Shown: positions 45,396 to 54,295 of the stretch, piece after piece
Layout: every line of letters begins with the position of its first letter
Numbering within the stretch: position 1 is the first letter of the stretch
Assembly: GCA_963724195.1 (NCBI GenBank)
Contig: CAVRTQ010000002.1
Location: 62,001 to 126,000, forward strand
Source: Solirubrobacter sp963724195
Lineage (GTDB): Bacteria; Actinomycetota; Thermoleophilia; Solirubrobacterales; Solirubrobacteraceae
DNA length: 64,000 nucleotides
Direction of reading: 5' to 3'
Notes under the pieces: generated by a model
Database searches by the model: none
What the model was told of the DNA's origin: nothing
The model's input: the letters and a program-made list of their open reading frames with translations, nothing else
Made by a program: the position numbers and the translations under genes

Positions 45396-45525
45396 GGTCT
45401 CATCGCGCCTACGGGGTTAGCTGTCGGGCTCGCGCGTAGACCTGCGCTACACCGTCAATGACGGCGATTCGCCCCGGGAGCGCGACCAACGCTCCATCGG
45501 TTCCCCCGCTCCCGTCCGGACAGAC
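45396..45525 (-). promoter_or_regulatory. Cyclic di-AMP riboswitch (ydaO/yuaA type)
   Basis: On the minus strand, just before the Rpf-like gene, the conserved core pieces appear in order: GAGCGGGGGAACC, GGGGCGAATC, then CGAGCCCGACAGCTAACC and CCCGTAGGCG. This is the known ydaO/yuaA pattern, which senses c-di-AMP and usually shuts off wall-hydrolase genes in actinobacteria. Ends are approximate. It ends about 15 bp before the start codon, so control may be on translation. Confidence 0.88.
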
Positions 45526-45609
45526 CAGACGGAACTCGGCTCTTATGCGGGCGACACTCTACACATCGCCTCAACAATGTGTTCGGCCGCGCTGTCCAAA
45601 ACTTTGAAC

Positions 45610-46885
45610 TCAGGGTTGGACAAATGCCCAAGTCGCGAGGTCCGGCGCAAGGTGTCGCAACGTCCTCGTCGCCGGGCTCCCGCAGCGCCGTCTCGAACGC
45701 CTCGCGGTGCCCCTCGGCGCGCTCGCGCGGGTACTCGCCGGCGCTCTCGTTCGCGATCTGGAACGCCCAGTCCGAGCTCTGCAGCGCGAGCAGCTCCCGC
45801 AGTGCGCGGGGGCCGGCTTCCGCGCCCAGCGCGGTCAATTCCGCGCGCCGCTGGGCCCACGCGAGGCCACCGGCCGCGGGCGCGCTCCAGGTCCGCAGGT
45901 CGCGTCCGGTGCCCCAGCTCGTGGGTGGAACGTCGGCCGGGGCGGCAGACGGGTTCTCGACGCCGACGGGCACGACGTCCGCGAGCTCCAGCACGCGTTC
46001 GAGGAACGTCACGCCCTCGTGCCAGTGGTGACCGAACAGCTCGGTGTCGAAGGCGACGACGGCGCCCTCTGTGACGTCATTCACAAAGGCCTGCGCGTGC
46101 GCGCGGGCGCGAGCGTGGCCGCGCTGCGGGTCGTAGGGCTCGCCGTCGACGGCCCAGGCCTGGTGTGCGCGCGGCGTGAGCCGGTTGGTGTCGCGGTAGT
46201 CGCCGTGCGCCGGGTAGCCGTTCGCGTCCCAGACGAGATCGATCCCGGGGCGGTCGAGCGGGACGAGCACGATCCCGGCCTCGGTCCGGCTCGGCTCCGT
46301 GATCTCCACGTTGGTCCAGTCCACGCACGTGAAGTGGACGCCCGCCTCCTCGAGCAGGTCGTCGAGCCACGGTGCGTGCGCGCACTCCGGCAGCCAGAAG
46401 CCGCCGTTCCAGGCGCCGAACCGGCGGCGGTGCGCCGCGATGCCCGTCTCCACCTGCAGGCGCACGCCGGCATCCGTGGCCAGGAGCGGCAGGACGGCGT
46501 GGGTGGCCGCCGAAGTCCACGCGACGTGCGGCCGGAAGGCGGCGATGAGATCACCGCGGCGCTCCAGCGCGTCGGCGGCCTGCTCGTACTGCGCCGCGGA
46601 GTAGGCGAGCTGCGGATGGTCGGGCAGATCGAGCGCGTGGCTGGCGGGCCGGACCTCGCGCAGGAAGGCGAGGCAGCGCTCCAGCGCACCCGGCGCTTCG
46701 AGCTGGTCGGCAAGGACGGGCGTGATGCTCAAAGTGACTTTGCCGGGGTGGCGGTCCAGGACGTCCAATAGCGGCAGGTAGCTGGCCGCGATCGCCTCCC
46801 ACAGCCACTCCTCGCCGAACGGCCACGTGCCGAAGCCCTCGACGTAGGGCATGTGGGTGTGCAGGACGATGCTCACGCGCTTCAT
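45610..46885 (-). CDS. GH57-family 1,4-alpha-glucan branching enzyme-like protein
   Basis: Glycoside hydrolase family 57 protein of about 424 residues. N-terminal VLHTHMPYVEGFGTWPFGEE; catalytic Glu in GFWLPECAHAP; catalytic Asp in VVAFDTELFGHHWHEG. One extra base near 45651 shifts the end; removing it gives LAPDLATWAFVQP and a stop at 45610. Relatives branch alpha-glucans, including the mycobacterial enzyme encoded next to a methyltransferase in the methylglucose lipopolysaccharide locus. ATG overlaps the stop of the methyltransferase gene here. Confidence 0.9.
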
Positions 46886-47649
46886 GGCTTGAGCACCGCC
46901 AGCAGGTCCAGGCTGCGGTCCAGGCCGCCGCGGCGCAGCGTGAAGTCGCTCGCGCTGATGGCAGGGTTGAAGCGCTCGTAGAACGGGCGCGTGAGGTGCA
47001 GCGTCTGGTGGATGCGGTCCCAGCCCAGGTGCTCGATCGCCACCTGATGCGCGCGCAGCTTGCGCGCGTGGAACAGGCCGAGGATCTCGACATCGCCGAA
47101 GTGGCGCTCACACAGCTCGCGGTACTCCTCCGGCTTGTACTCGCGGATGTGCCACGGGTTGCCCGAGCGCTCCTCCCCCGCGGGCGCGAGCGTGAGGACG
47201 TTCGGCGTGGACACGTAGGCGACGCCGTCGGGCTCGATCAGCTCGCGGATGTGGGCCATCATCGCGTCCGGGTCCTGGATGTGCTCGATCGTCTGCAGGA
47301 ACACGACGCAGTCCACGTCGCCCTGCCAGATCTCGACCATGTTGCGCTCGAACGTCACGCGCTTGTACTTGGCCCTGCAGTGCTCGAAGGCCTCGGGGTT
47401 GGCGTCGACGCCGATCACGCTCTGCGCGGTGTTGGCGAGCACGTCGGAGCCGTAGCCCTCGCCGCACGCGAGGTCCACGACCTTGCGGCCGTGGACGCGG
47501 TCCGCGATCCACTCGTAGACCACGAGATGGCGGCGGTACCAGTAGTTCTCCTCCGGGACGTCGGGGAGCGTGCGCTCGCCGGTGAGGTGCAGCGGAGGCA
47601 CCCCGTCGGGCTGATCGCGTTGGACGTAGAGATCGGTGATGGGCGGCAG
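46882..47649 (-). CDS. Class I SAM-dependent methyltransferase
   Basis: Methyltransferase with SAM motif I in VVDLACGEGYGSDVL, acidic motif II in VIGVDANPEAF, and motif IV around VVFLQTIEHIQDPDAMM. About 255 residues. No ATG, GTG or TTG sits near the expected start; family sequence begins around ITDLYVQRDQPDG, so an ATC or CTG start, or a sequence error, is likely. Overlaps the GH57 gene as ATGA. In mycobacteria a comparable pair makes 6-O-methylated glucan. Confidence 0.85.
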   Translation of the reverse strand: MPPITDLYVQRDQPDGVPPLHLTGERTLPDVPEENYWYRRHLVVYEWIADRVHGRKVVDLACGEGYGSDVLANTAQSVIGVDANPEAFEHCRAKYKRVTFERNMVEIWQGDVDCVVFLQTIEHIQDPDAMMAHIRELIEPDGVAYVSTPNVLTLAPAGEERSGNPWHIREYKPEEYRELCERHFGDVEILGLFHARKLRAHQVAIEHLGWDRIHQTLHLTRPFYERFNPAISASDFTLRRGGLDRSLDLLAVLKP

Positions 47650-47650
47650 C

Positions 47651-48910
47651 TTACGTGCTGTCGCGGGCGCGGCCGTAGGCCTCGAGGGTCCGCTTGCGCT
47701 CGACCGCGTGCTCGACGATCGGCTCCAGGTCACGCGAGTCGGGCGCCCACGTGTCCACGTACGTGCCGTCCGGATCGTGGCGCTCCTGCTGGAGCCACGG
47801 GTTGTAGAGGCGCCGGTACAGCGGCGCGGGGTCCACCCCGACGCTGCTGATCCACTGCCAGTTGCCGTTGTTCTGGGCCACGTCGCCGTCCATCAGGTAG
47901 CGCATGAAGAACTGCTCTCCGCGCCGCCAGTCGATGTGCAGGTCCTTGACCAGGAACGACGCGACGATCAGCCGCGCGCGGTTGTGCATCCAGCCCGTCT
48001 TGACCAGCTGACGCATGCCGGCGTCCACGATGGGAAAGCCCGTGCGGCCCTCGCACCACGCGGCGAAGTGCTCATCGGTTCCGTCCCACTCGACCGCGTC
48101 CATCTGCTGCTGGTGCGCGTGATGCGTGTTGCGGGGGTTGCGCAGCAGCACGTGCGCGTAGAAGTCGCGCCAGGCGAGCTGGCGCGCGTAGGCGCCGCTG
48201 TGACGCGTTTCCAGTTCGCGCGCGCTGACACAGCCGAAGTGCAGGTAGGCGCTCATCCGCGACGTGTCCTTGTCGACTCGGTTGTGTGCCTCTTTGTAGG
48301 TGTCAGGGTCGAAGGCGAGCATCTGTCTGCGACCCGCCGTCTCTCCGCCCTGCTGGTCGCCGCGCTGGCCGGCGGACGGGATCTGGCCGACGGTCAGGTC
48401 CGACGGCACGGTGATCTTGCGGGGCGCGCCGTGCACCTCGCGGCGCGGGAGCTCGAGCCACGCGCGCCAGAACGGCGTGAAGACGGCGTAGGGCTTGACC
48501 TTGCCGATGTCGGCGATGAAGTTGCCAGGGGTGCGACGCGGCTCGACGCCTGCCTGATTGAGCGCTTCCTCGACGCGCTTGTCCCGGGCCATCGCGAACG
48601 GGCTGACGTCGGAGGCAAAATACGCCGCCGTGGCACCGTGCTCGGAGGCCAGCTTCGGAAGTGCGGTTTCGGGCGTGCCGCGGAGCACCACGAGGTTCCC
48701 GCCGCGCTTCTGCAGCGCCGTGCGCAGGTCCTTGAGGCAGTCGAACAGGAACGTCGCCCGGTACTCGCTCTCGAACCGACCGTCGAGCAGGCGGTCGTCG
48801 AGCACGAACACCGGGATCACGCGCTCGAAGGCGTCCAGCGCGGCGCGCAGCGGCGGATGATCGTGCACGCGCAGGTCGCGCCGGAACCAGACGAGAGCGG
48901 TGGAAACCAT
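47651..48910 (-). CDS. phr: Deoxyribodipyrimidine photolyase
   Basis: Light-driven repair of UV pyrimidine dimers; cryptochrome/photolyase family, 419 residues. N-terminal antenna domain LVWFRRDLRVHDHPPLRAAL; FAD-binding helical domain with SAYLHFGCVSARELE, WRDFYAHVL, GFPIVDAGMRQLVKTGWMHN and LMDGDVAQNNGNWQWISSVG. Two adjacent ATGs (48913, 48910) are possible starts. The stop lies just before the methyltransferase start. Confidence 0.95.
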   Translation of the reverse strand: MVSTALVWFRRDLRVHDHPPLRAALDAFERVIPVFVLDDRLLDGRFESEYRATFLFDCLKDLRTALQKRGGNLVVLRGTPETALPKLASEHGATAAYFASDVSPFAMARDKRVEEALNQAGVEPRRTPGNFIADIGKVKPYAVFTPFWRAWLELPRREVHGAPRKITVPSDLTVGQIPSAGQRGDQQGGETAGRRQMLAFDPDTYKEAHNRVDKDTSRMSAYLHFGCVSARELETRHSGAYARQLAWRDFYAHVLLRNPRNTHHAHQQQMDAVEWDGTDEHFAAWCEGRTGFPIVDAGMRQLVKTGWMHNRARLIVASFLVKDLHIDWRRGEQFFMRYLMDGDVAQNNGNWQWISSVGVDPAPLYRRLYNPWLQQERHDPDGTYVDTWAPDSRDLEPIVEHAVERKRTLEAYGRARDST

Positions 48911-48946
48911 CATCTGAAGTACGGGGCAGAGCCGTAGACTGGATCT

Positions 48947-49570
48947 GTGGACCTCGTCCGGGACTTCCCGCTGTTTCCGCTGGGCCTCGTCGCCCTGCCG
49001 AGCGAAGTGGTCCCGCTGCACATCTTCGAGGAGCGCTACAAGGCGATGATCGCGCGCTGCCTGGAGGAAGAGTCGGAGTTCGGGATCGTGTGGCTCGCCG
49101 ACGACGGCCTGCGCCCGATCGGGTGCGCGTGCGCCATCGCCGAGATCCTCGAGCGGATGCCCGACGGGCGGGTGAACCTGCTCGCGCGCGGGACGCGGCC
49201 GTTCCGGATCGAGCAGCGCCAGGATGACCTCGCGTACCCGGCGGGCGTCGTCGAGTTCCTCTCCGACCGCGACGAGCCGTACGACTCCGAGGCCGCCGAC
49301 AACGCCCACGGGGCCTACACGGAGCTCGTCCTGCAGGCGACGGACAAAGCGCCCGACCCGGACGAGATCGGCGCGCTGACGGCCTACGAGATGGCCGCGA
49401 CCGTCGAGTTCGGCCTGGAGGCCAAGCAGGGCCTGCTCGACCTGCGCTCGGAGTCGGCGCGGATGAAGCTCGTCGCCCGCCTGTGCCGCGCCGCGATCAA
49501 GCGGCTGGACTTCGTGGACCGCGCGCAGGCCCGCGCGCAGTCCAACGGCAAGGTCCACTTCACGGGCTGA
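48947..49570 (+). CDS. LON substrate-binding-domain protein
   Basis: A 207-residue protein made only of the LON N-terminal (substrate-binding) domain: FPLFPLGLVALPSEVVPLHI, FEERYKAMI, then FGIVWLADDG. It lacks the ATPase and protease domains of Lon. Role unknown, possibly substrate recognition or chaperoning. GTG start, divergent from photolyase. The last 11 bp overlap the convergent ankyrin gene. Confidence 0.88.
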   Translation: MDLVRDFPLFPLGLVALPSEVVPLHIFEERYKAMIARCLEEESEFGIVWLADDGLRPIGCACAIAEILERMPDGRVNLLARGTRPFRIEQRQDDLAYPAGVVEFLSDRDEPYDSEAADNAHGAYTELVLQATDKAPDPDEIGALTAYEMAATVEFGLEAKQGLLDLRSESARMKLVARLCRAAIKRLDFVDRAQARAQSNGKVHFTG

Positions 49571-50165
49571 GCAGCTCGCGCAGCTCCGCGTTGGCGGTCA
49601 TGTCGCGCGGGATCTTGCCCTCGTCGTCGGCGAGGGCGCGATCGGCGTCGTGGGCCAGCAGCAGCTGGATGAGCTCCAGATCTTCGCCGTGCGCCGCGGT
49701 GTGCAGCGGGGTGTAGCCGCCCTGCTGGCGGACGTTGGGATCGGCGCCGGCCTCGAGCAGCAGGCGCACCGACGTGCGGTCGCGGACGGCGGCGGCCGAA
49801 TGGATCGGGCGGACCTTGAAGGTGTTGACCGCGTCGGCGTCCGGGGACGCCCCCGCGGCGAGGATCACGCGCACCGCCTCCGGCCCGCCGAAGAACGCGG
49901 CGAGGTGCAGCGGCGTGAAGCCGTCGCCGGCGCGCTCGCTCAGGTCGGCGCCCGCGAGCAGCCCGACCTCGCCGAGCGCGGCGGCTTCGAGCGTCCCGAC
50001 GGGCGCGCCCGCGGCGATCAGCGCCGCCTTCGCCTCCGGCCGGCGGTGGTAACACGCGAGCAGCAGCGCGGAGACGCCGTGCCCGTCCGTCGCGGACGCC
50101 AGCTCCGGCTGCTCACGCAGCAACCACGGGAACCGATCGGACGTGATGGCCTCGACGAGATCCAT
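49560..50165 (-). CDS. Ankyrin-repeat protein
   Basis: A 201-residue protein of about five ankyrin repeats: GHGVSALLLACYHRRPEAKA, GDGFTPLHLAAFFGGPEAVR, VRPIHSAAAVRDRTSVRLLL, and GGYTPLHTAAHGEDLELIQL. No signal peptide, so probably a cytoplasmic protein-binding scaffold. The ATG lies 1 bp after the stop of the lipoprotein gene. Partner unknown. Confidence 0.88.
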   Translation of the reverse strand: MDLVEAITSDRFPWLLREQPELASATDGHGVSALLLACYHRRPEAKAALIAAGAPVGTLEAAALGEVGLLAGADLSERAGDGFTPLHLAAFFGGPEAVRVILAAGASPDADAVNTFKVRPIHSAAAVRDRTSVRLLLEAGADPNVRQQGGYTPLHTAAHGEDLELIQLLLAHDADRALADDEGKIPRDMTANAELRELLSP

Positions 50166-50166
50166 C

Positions 50167-50571
50167 TCAGCCTCGAACGATCCCACACTGGCGCTCGGTC
50201 ACATCACTGGTGAAGGCGGTGAGCCGCGCGAACGCGTCTGGCAGCGGACGCGACGTGTCCGCGAAGCCGAGCGTTCCCGCCTGCATCCGCACGCGGTAGC
50301 TGAGCACGGCGTTCGGGCCGGGCGGGAGCACCAGGTGCAGCTCGGCCTGCTCGGACAGGTCGCGTTCGAGCTCGCGGGCGCGCAGGAGCGTCTCGTTCGG
50401 GATCGGGGTGCGTTTGCCGCCGTTGCACGTGACGGTGCCGTCGTCGGAGACGAGCAGCGTGAGGTTCGCGTTGGCGTCGGCGCCGGAGCGCTTGACCTCG
50501 AACAGGTCCGGGGCGGGCGAGCCCCCGCAGCCGGCCAGCAGGATGAGCGCCGCGAGGGCCGCTCGCCTCAT
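50167..50571 (-). CDS. Putative lipoprotein
   Basis: A 134-residue protein with a lipoprotein signal and lipobox LLAGCGG. The mature part is beta-rich with two further cysteines (TVTCNGGKRT and ERQCGIV). No family recognised. ATG overlaps the stop of the DsrE-like gene; it lies in a tight minus-strand operon (antiporter, DsrE-like, this, ankyrin). Confidence 0.72.
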   Translation of the reverse strand: MRRAALAALILLAGCGGSPAPDLFEVKRSGADANANLTLLVSDDGTVTCNGGKRTPIPNETLLRARELERDLSEQAELHLVLPPGPNAVLSYRVRMQAGTLGFADTSRPLPDAFARLTAFTSDVTERQCGIVRG

Positions 50572-50915
50572 ACGAAGATCAGCTCCGCGCCCGCCGCGTC
50601 CTTGAGGAACTGCGGGGTGGAGATGACGCCCGCGAGGCGTGCCGTGTCCGCGCCGGTGGCCTGCGCCGCGGCCGCGCACGCGTAGACCGTGCACAGCTCG
50701 AGCGCCGTGTCGCGCAGCTCGGCGAACGTGCGCGCGAACGGCTCGCGCTCGGAGTCGATGACGTGGCGCGGGAGTGCGGGCGCGAAGAACGCCGTCAGCG
50801 CGCCGAAGCCGAGCAGCGCGCGGGCCTCGCGGCCCTCCACGGCCGCGCTCACGAGCAGCGACAGGCCCATGTACAGGCGCTCGTGGTCGTCGGATTCCAG
50901 GACGGCGGCGATCAC
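50568..50915 (-). CDS. DsrE/TusD-like small protein
   Basis: A 115-residue protein of the DsrE/DsrF-like fold: RLYMGLSLLVSAAVEGREAR, LLGFGALTAFF, and a cysteine helix ELCTVYACAAAAQATG, ending in VISTPQFLKDA. Relatives take part in persulfide (sulfur) transfer, using a conserved Cys. Overlaps the antiporter stop and the lipoprotein start (ATGA). A TusA-like gene lies on the other side of the antiporter on the opposite strand. Confidence 0.75.
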   Translation of the reverse strand: MIAAVLESDDHERLYMGLSLLVSAAVEGREARALLGFGALTAFFAPALPRHVIDSEREPFARTFAELRDTALELCTVYACAAAAQATGADTARLAGVISTPQFLKDAAGAELIFV

Positions 50916-52450
50916 AACCGGATCCTGGCACGCAGGCGGGAGTCGTCGAGGTCCAGCTCGTGCTCGACCTCACGCAGGATGTCGTCCGAGAAGGCGCGTT
51001 CGTCGCGCATCGCGCGCAGGACCTCGCGTTCGGCCTCGATCATCTCCGCCATCAGCTTGCCCGCCTGGGCGACGTCGGTCCGGCCGCCCTCGTCCGCGTC
51101 ACCCTCCATGCGCGCCTCGAGCCGCTCGAGCCGCGAGCCGTAGCGGTCGCGCAGCCGCTGCACGACGTGCTCGGGCGCGTCGCTCTCGAGCTCGTCGAGC
51201 CGTTCGAGGGCGGCCTGCGTGATCCGCACGCGCGCCTCGGCCGCGTTGCGGCGGTGCTCCTCGCTCTCCTGTAGCCCGAGCCGTTTGACGAGCGTCGAGA
51301 GCGTGAGCCCGGGCAGGACGAGCGTGAGCACGATCACGGCGTAGGCGACGAAGATCACGAGGTCGCGTTGCGGGAAGCCGTCGACGGTGATGGCGAGGGC
51401 GGCCGCGAGCGAGACACCGCCGCGCATGCCGCTCCAGGCGATCACGATCCGCTCCGCGACGGTCGTCTCCGAGTGCAGGATCGTCGGGACGACGAGCATC
51501 CACAGGGCGCGCGTGCCCATCACCACGGCGGTGATCAGCAGCGCGTACAGGCCGAGCGTGGACAGGTCGGCGTCCTCGATGCGCTCGATGATCGTCGGGA
51601 CCTGCAGCCCGATGATCACGAACAGCAGGCCGTCGAGCAGGAACGCGGTGGACTCCCAGAAGGCGAGCGTCCTGAGGCGGGTAGAGGGTTCGATGATGTC
51701 GAGCGAGCGGCTGCCGATGTAGAGGCCGGCCGTGACCGTCGCGAGCACGCCGGACACGTGCAGCTCCTCGGCGGGGACGTACGCGACGAACGGGGTCAGG
51801 ACGGAGAGCGCGACGTCGAGCGACGGGTCCGTGACGATGCGCCGCAGGTGGGCGAAGACCCAGCCGACCGCGAGTCCGATGGCGATGCCGGCCGCCGCGA
51901 CGCCCACGAACTCGAAGCCGATCTCGAAGATCGAGCCCGCGGAGGCGCCCACCGCGCCGAGCGCGAGCCGGTAGGCGGTGAGGCCGGTGGCGTCGTTGAC
52001 CAGCGACTCGCCTTGCAGGATCGTCTTGGAGCGGCCGGTGACGCCGAGGCGGTCGAGCACCGCGGCGGCCGAGACGGGATCGGTGGGCCCGAGCACCGCG
52101 CCGAGCACGAACGCGGCGGCCCACGGGATGCCCATGACCGCGTTGGCCACGGCCGCGACGGCGCCGATCGTGACCAGGACGAGGCCGACGGCGAGCAGGC
52201 CGATCGGCTTCGCGTTGGCCTTCAGCTCGGACGCGCTGTTGGAGATCGCCGCGGCGTAGAGGAGCGGCGGGAGGAAGACGAACAGGATGATGTCCGGGTC
52301 CACCGCGGCGCTCGGCAGGCCCGGGATGAGCCCGATGACGAGACCGCCGAGCACGAGCACGACCGGGTACGGCACGCCGCTGCGCAGGCCGAGCCCGGCC
52401 AGCACGACGACAGCGAACAGCAGGAAGACGAACAGCTCGACCTCGGCCAC
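50912..52450 (-). CDS. CPA1-family Na+/H+ antiporter
   Basis: Cation/proton antiporter of 512 residues with about 12 membrane helices (starts MAEVELFVFLLFAVVVLAGL). The ion-binding region GESLVNDATGLTAYRLAL carries the family Asp, and GPTDPVSAAAVL lies in the preceding helix. A charged C-terminal cytoplasmic helix of about 100 residues (EARMEGDADEGGRTDVAQAG) may regulate it. Likely controls internal pH or sodium. First gene of a four-gene unit. Confidence 0.92.
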   Translation of the reverse strand: MAEVELFVFLLFAVVVLAGLGLRSGVPYPVVLVLGGLVIGLIPGLPSAAVDPDIILFVFLPPLLYAAAISNSASELKANAKPIGLLAVGLVLVTIGAVAAVANAVMGIPWAAAFVLGAVLGPTDPVSAAAVLDRLGVTGRSKTILQGESLVNDATGLTAYRLALGAVGASAGSIFEIGFEFVGVAAAGIAIGLAVGWVFAHLRRIVTDPSLDVALSVLTPFVAYVPAEELHVSGVLATVTAGLYIGSRSLDIIEPSTRLRTLAFWESTAFLLDGLLFVIIGLQVPTIIERIEDADLSTLGLYALLITAVVMGTRALWMLVVPTILHSETTVAERIVIAWSGMRGGVSLAAALAITVDGFPQRDLVIFVAYAVIVLTLVLPGLTLSTLVKRLGLQESEEHRRNAAEARVRITQAALERLDELESDAPEHVVQRLRDRYGSRLERLEARMEGDADEGGRTDVAQAGKLMAEMIEAEREVLRAMRDERAFSDDILREVEHELDLDDSRLRARIRL

Positions 52451-52472
52451 GCGGCATCATCTAGCAGGGAAC

Positions 52473-52697
52473 GTGGAGGTCTTGGTCGACGCCCGGGGGT
52501 TGCTGTGCCCGCTGCCATTGCTGCGGGCGCGGGCGGCGTTGGCGTCCGCGGCGCCGGACGACGTGGTCGTGGTGCTCGCGACCGACCGCGAGGCGCCGAT
52601 CGATCTCGGCGCGCTGGCGGTCGAGGCCCGGCGGCCGTTCTCCAGTGCGTTCGCTGACGGCGTCTGGCGGCTGACGCTAGCCGCCGCCGAGCAGTGA
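52473..52697 (+). CDS. TusA/SirA-like sulfur carrier protein
   Basis: A 74-residue protein with the TusA motif VDARGLLCPLPLLRARAALA, whose Cys carries a persulfide. GTG start. Tail-to-tail overlap of 21 bp with the MFS gene. With the DsrE-like gene nearby it could form a small sulfur-relay set, although transcription is divergent from that gene. Confidence 0.82.
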   Translation: MEVLVDARGLLCPLPLLRARAALASAAPDDVVVVLATDREAPIDLGALAVEARRPFSSAFADGVWRLTLAAAEQ

Positions 52698-54272
52698 CAG
52701 CAGGTCGATCGCGCTGCGCGGGTCCACCCCGTGCTCGGCTTGGAAGTCCCGCGCGCGGCCGGCGTCGAAGATGGCCAGCGCCAGTTCCTCGCGCGTGACC
52801 CCGATCCGGCACGCCGACTGGTTGAGCTGCGAGAGCACGCGCTCCTGGATCGCGCCGGCGATCCCGGACGCGCCGGGCACGACGCGTGGATTGCAGGGAT
52901 CGGCGAGCGTGACGGCCGGTGGCGCCTGCTCGCCCGCCTCCACGATGTAGATCACCGCGCAGCCGACGGCGAGTGCCGCGGCCAGGGCGATCGCCGGGCG
53001 GCGTGCGGCGGTGACGAGCGTGACGGCGGCGAGGAGCGCGAGCGCGGCCGCGATCAGGTAGGCGGTCTGGAACGCGTCCAGGATCGCGGCGACCACGACG
53101 TCGTCGAGCCGCTGCCCGAGCCGGTCGTAGACGGCGGCGTTGTCGGTGAAGTCGGCGCGGCGCGCTTCGACGGCGTTGGTGAGGCTCGCGCGCGGCTCGG
53201 CGGTGCTGACGTCGTCCAGCAGCGCGGGTGCGAGCTCGAGCTTCTCCAGCGGATCGATCTGGGCGTCGAGGACGAGGCTTGCCCCCTTGAGGATCGCCTC
53301 GTCGGTGGCGCTGCTCAGCTGCGCCGTGGCGATCGGGGCGAGCACCGCGAGCACGAGCACGATGCCGACGTGGCGCGCGACGAGCGTTCTCGCCGCTTCC
53401 GTGAGATCGCGCTCGGGGCTGAGGGCCGGAAGCGCGAGGCCCATGCCCGCGCCCGCGAGGATCTGCGGCACGATCGTCCACGCCACGGTCGGCGCGGGCA
53501 GGAACGCGAGCGCGGCGCCGCCGCCCGCGAGCAGCAGCGCCCCGCCGAGCGCCCGCGCGTGGGCCGGGCCGGGCAGCGCGGCGGCGGCGAGCGCCGCGAC
53601 GGGCAGCACGGAGACGCCGAGCGCGGCGCGCAGCGGCGAGATCGCGAAGCCGGCCACGAGCTCGATCACCAGCAGGAACAGCACCGCGGTGAACGCGGCG
53701 GTGGTGAACGCGAGCGCGGCGAGCGAGCGCGGCTCCGGCTCGTGTTCCGTGCTGGGTGCGTGTTGCGTGATCGGGCCGCGGCACGCCCACGCGGCGGCCA
53801 GGGCCAGCGGGACCTGCACGACGAAGATCGCGCGCCAGTCGAACACCTCGGTGAGGACGCCGCCGATCGCGGGGCCCGCGGCGGTGCCGATGAGCGCCGC
53901 GCCGAGCCACCAGCGGCGGCCCGTCGGCGACTCACCCGCCTCCAGCGCCTCGTAGGCGGTGAGCAGCGCGGCGGCGGCGCCCGCGGCCTGCAGCGCGCGG
54001 AAGAAGAGCATCAACCACAGGTTCGGAGCCAGCGCGCAGCCGACGGACGCGGCCGCGAACACGAGCAGGCCGGCGGGGCCCGGACGCAGCCGCCGAGCCG
54101 GCCACAGGCAGGCCGCGAGGACGAGCGCGTAGACGCCGATGATCGCCGCGGCGCCCGTGATCGAGGTGTCGAACTCGACCAGGATCGGCGGGAGCGCCAG
54201 CGCGACGATCGACGCGTCGGCCAGGGCCAGTGCTGCGGCTATCGCGACGAGCGCGCGTCTCAGACCGGCCAT
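52677..54272 (-). CDS. MFS drug transporter, DHA2-like
   Basis: A 531-residue exporter. N-terminal half with about six helices (ADASIVALALPPILVEFDTS, FFRALQAAGAAAALLTAYEA); central cytoplasmic loop; C-terminal helices, then a hydrophilic segment of about 110 residues (DADPLEKLELAP-like, RADFTDNAAVYDRLGQRLDD) before a last helix pair. That large late loop is unusual but matches some actinobacterial DHA2 members with extracellular insertions. The terminal domain (GVTREELALAIFDAGRARDF) is soluble. Substrate unknown. Confidence 0.82.
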   Translation of the reverse strand: MAGLRRALVAIAAALALADASIVALALPPILVEFDTSITGAAAIIGVYALVLAACLWPARRLRPGPAGLLVFAAASVGCALAPNLWLMLFFRALQAAGAAAALLTAYEALEAGESPTGRRWWLGAALIGTAAGPAIGGVLTEVFDWRAIFVVQVPLALAAAWACRGPITQHAPSTEHEPEPRSLAALAFTTAAFTAVLFLLVIELVAGFAISPLRAALGVSVLPVAALAAAALPGPAHARALGGALLLAGGGAALAFLPAPTVAWTIVPQILAGAGMGLALPALSPERDLTEAARTLVARHVGIVLVLAVLAPIATAQLSSATDEAILKGASLVLDAQIDPLEKLELAPALLDDVSTAEPRASLTNAVEARRADFTDNAAVYDRLGQRLDDVVVAAILDAFQTAYLIAAALALLAAVTLVTAARRPAIALAAALAVGCAVIYIVEAGEQAPPAVTLADPCNPRVVPGASGIAGAIQERVLSQLNQSACRIGVTREELALAIFDAGRARDFQAEHGVDPRSAIDLLSLLGGG

Positions 54273-54295
54273 TGGCCGGAGAGATTAGGGGTCCG

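Noticed and set aside
45455..45609. C-terminal extension of the GH57 protein into the riboswitch region
   Set aside because: The extension has no family similarity and would run through the c-di-AMP riboswitch; a single extra base near 45651 explains the missed stop.
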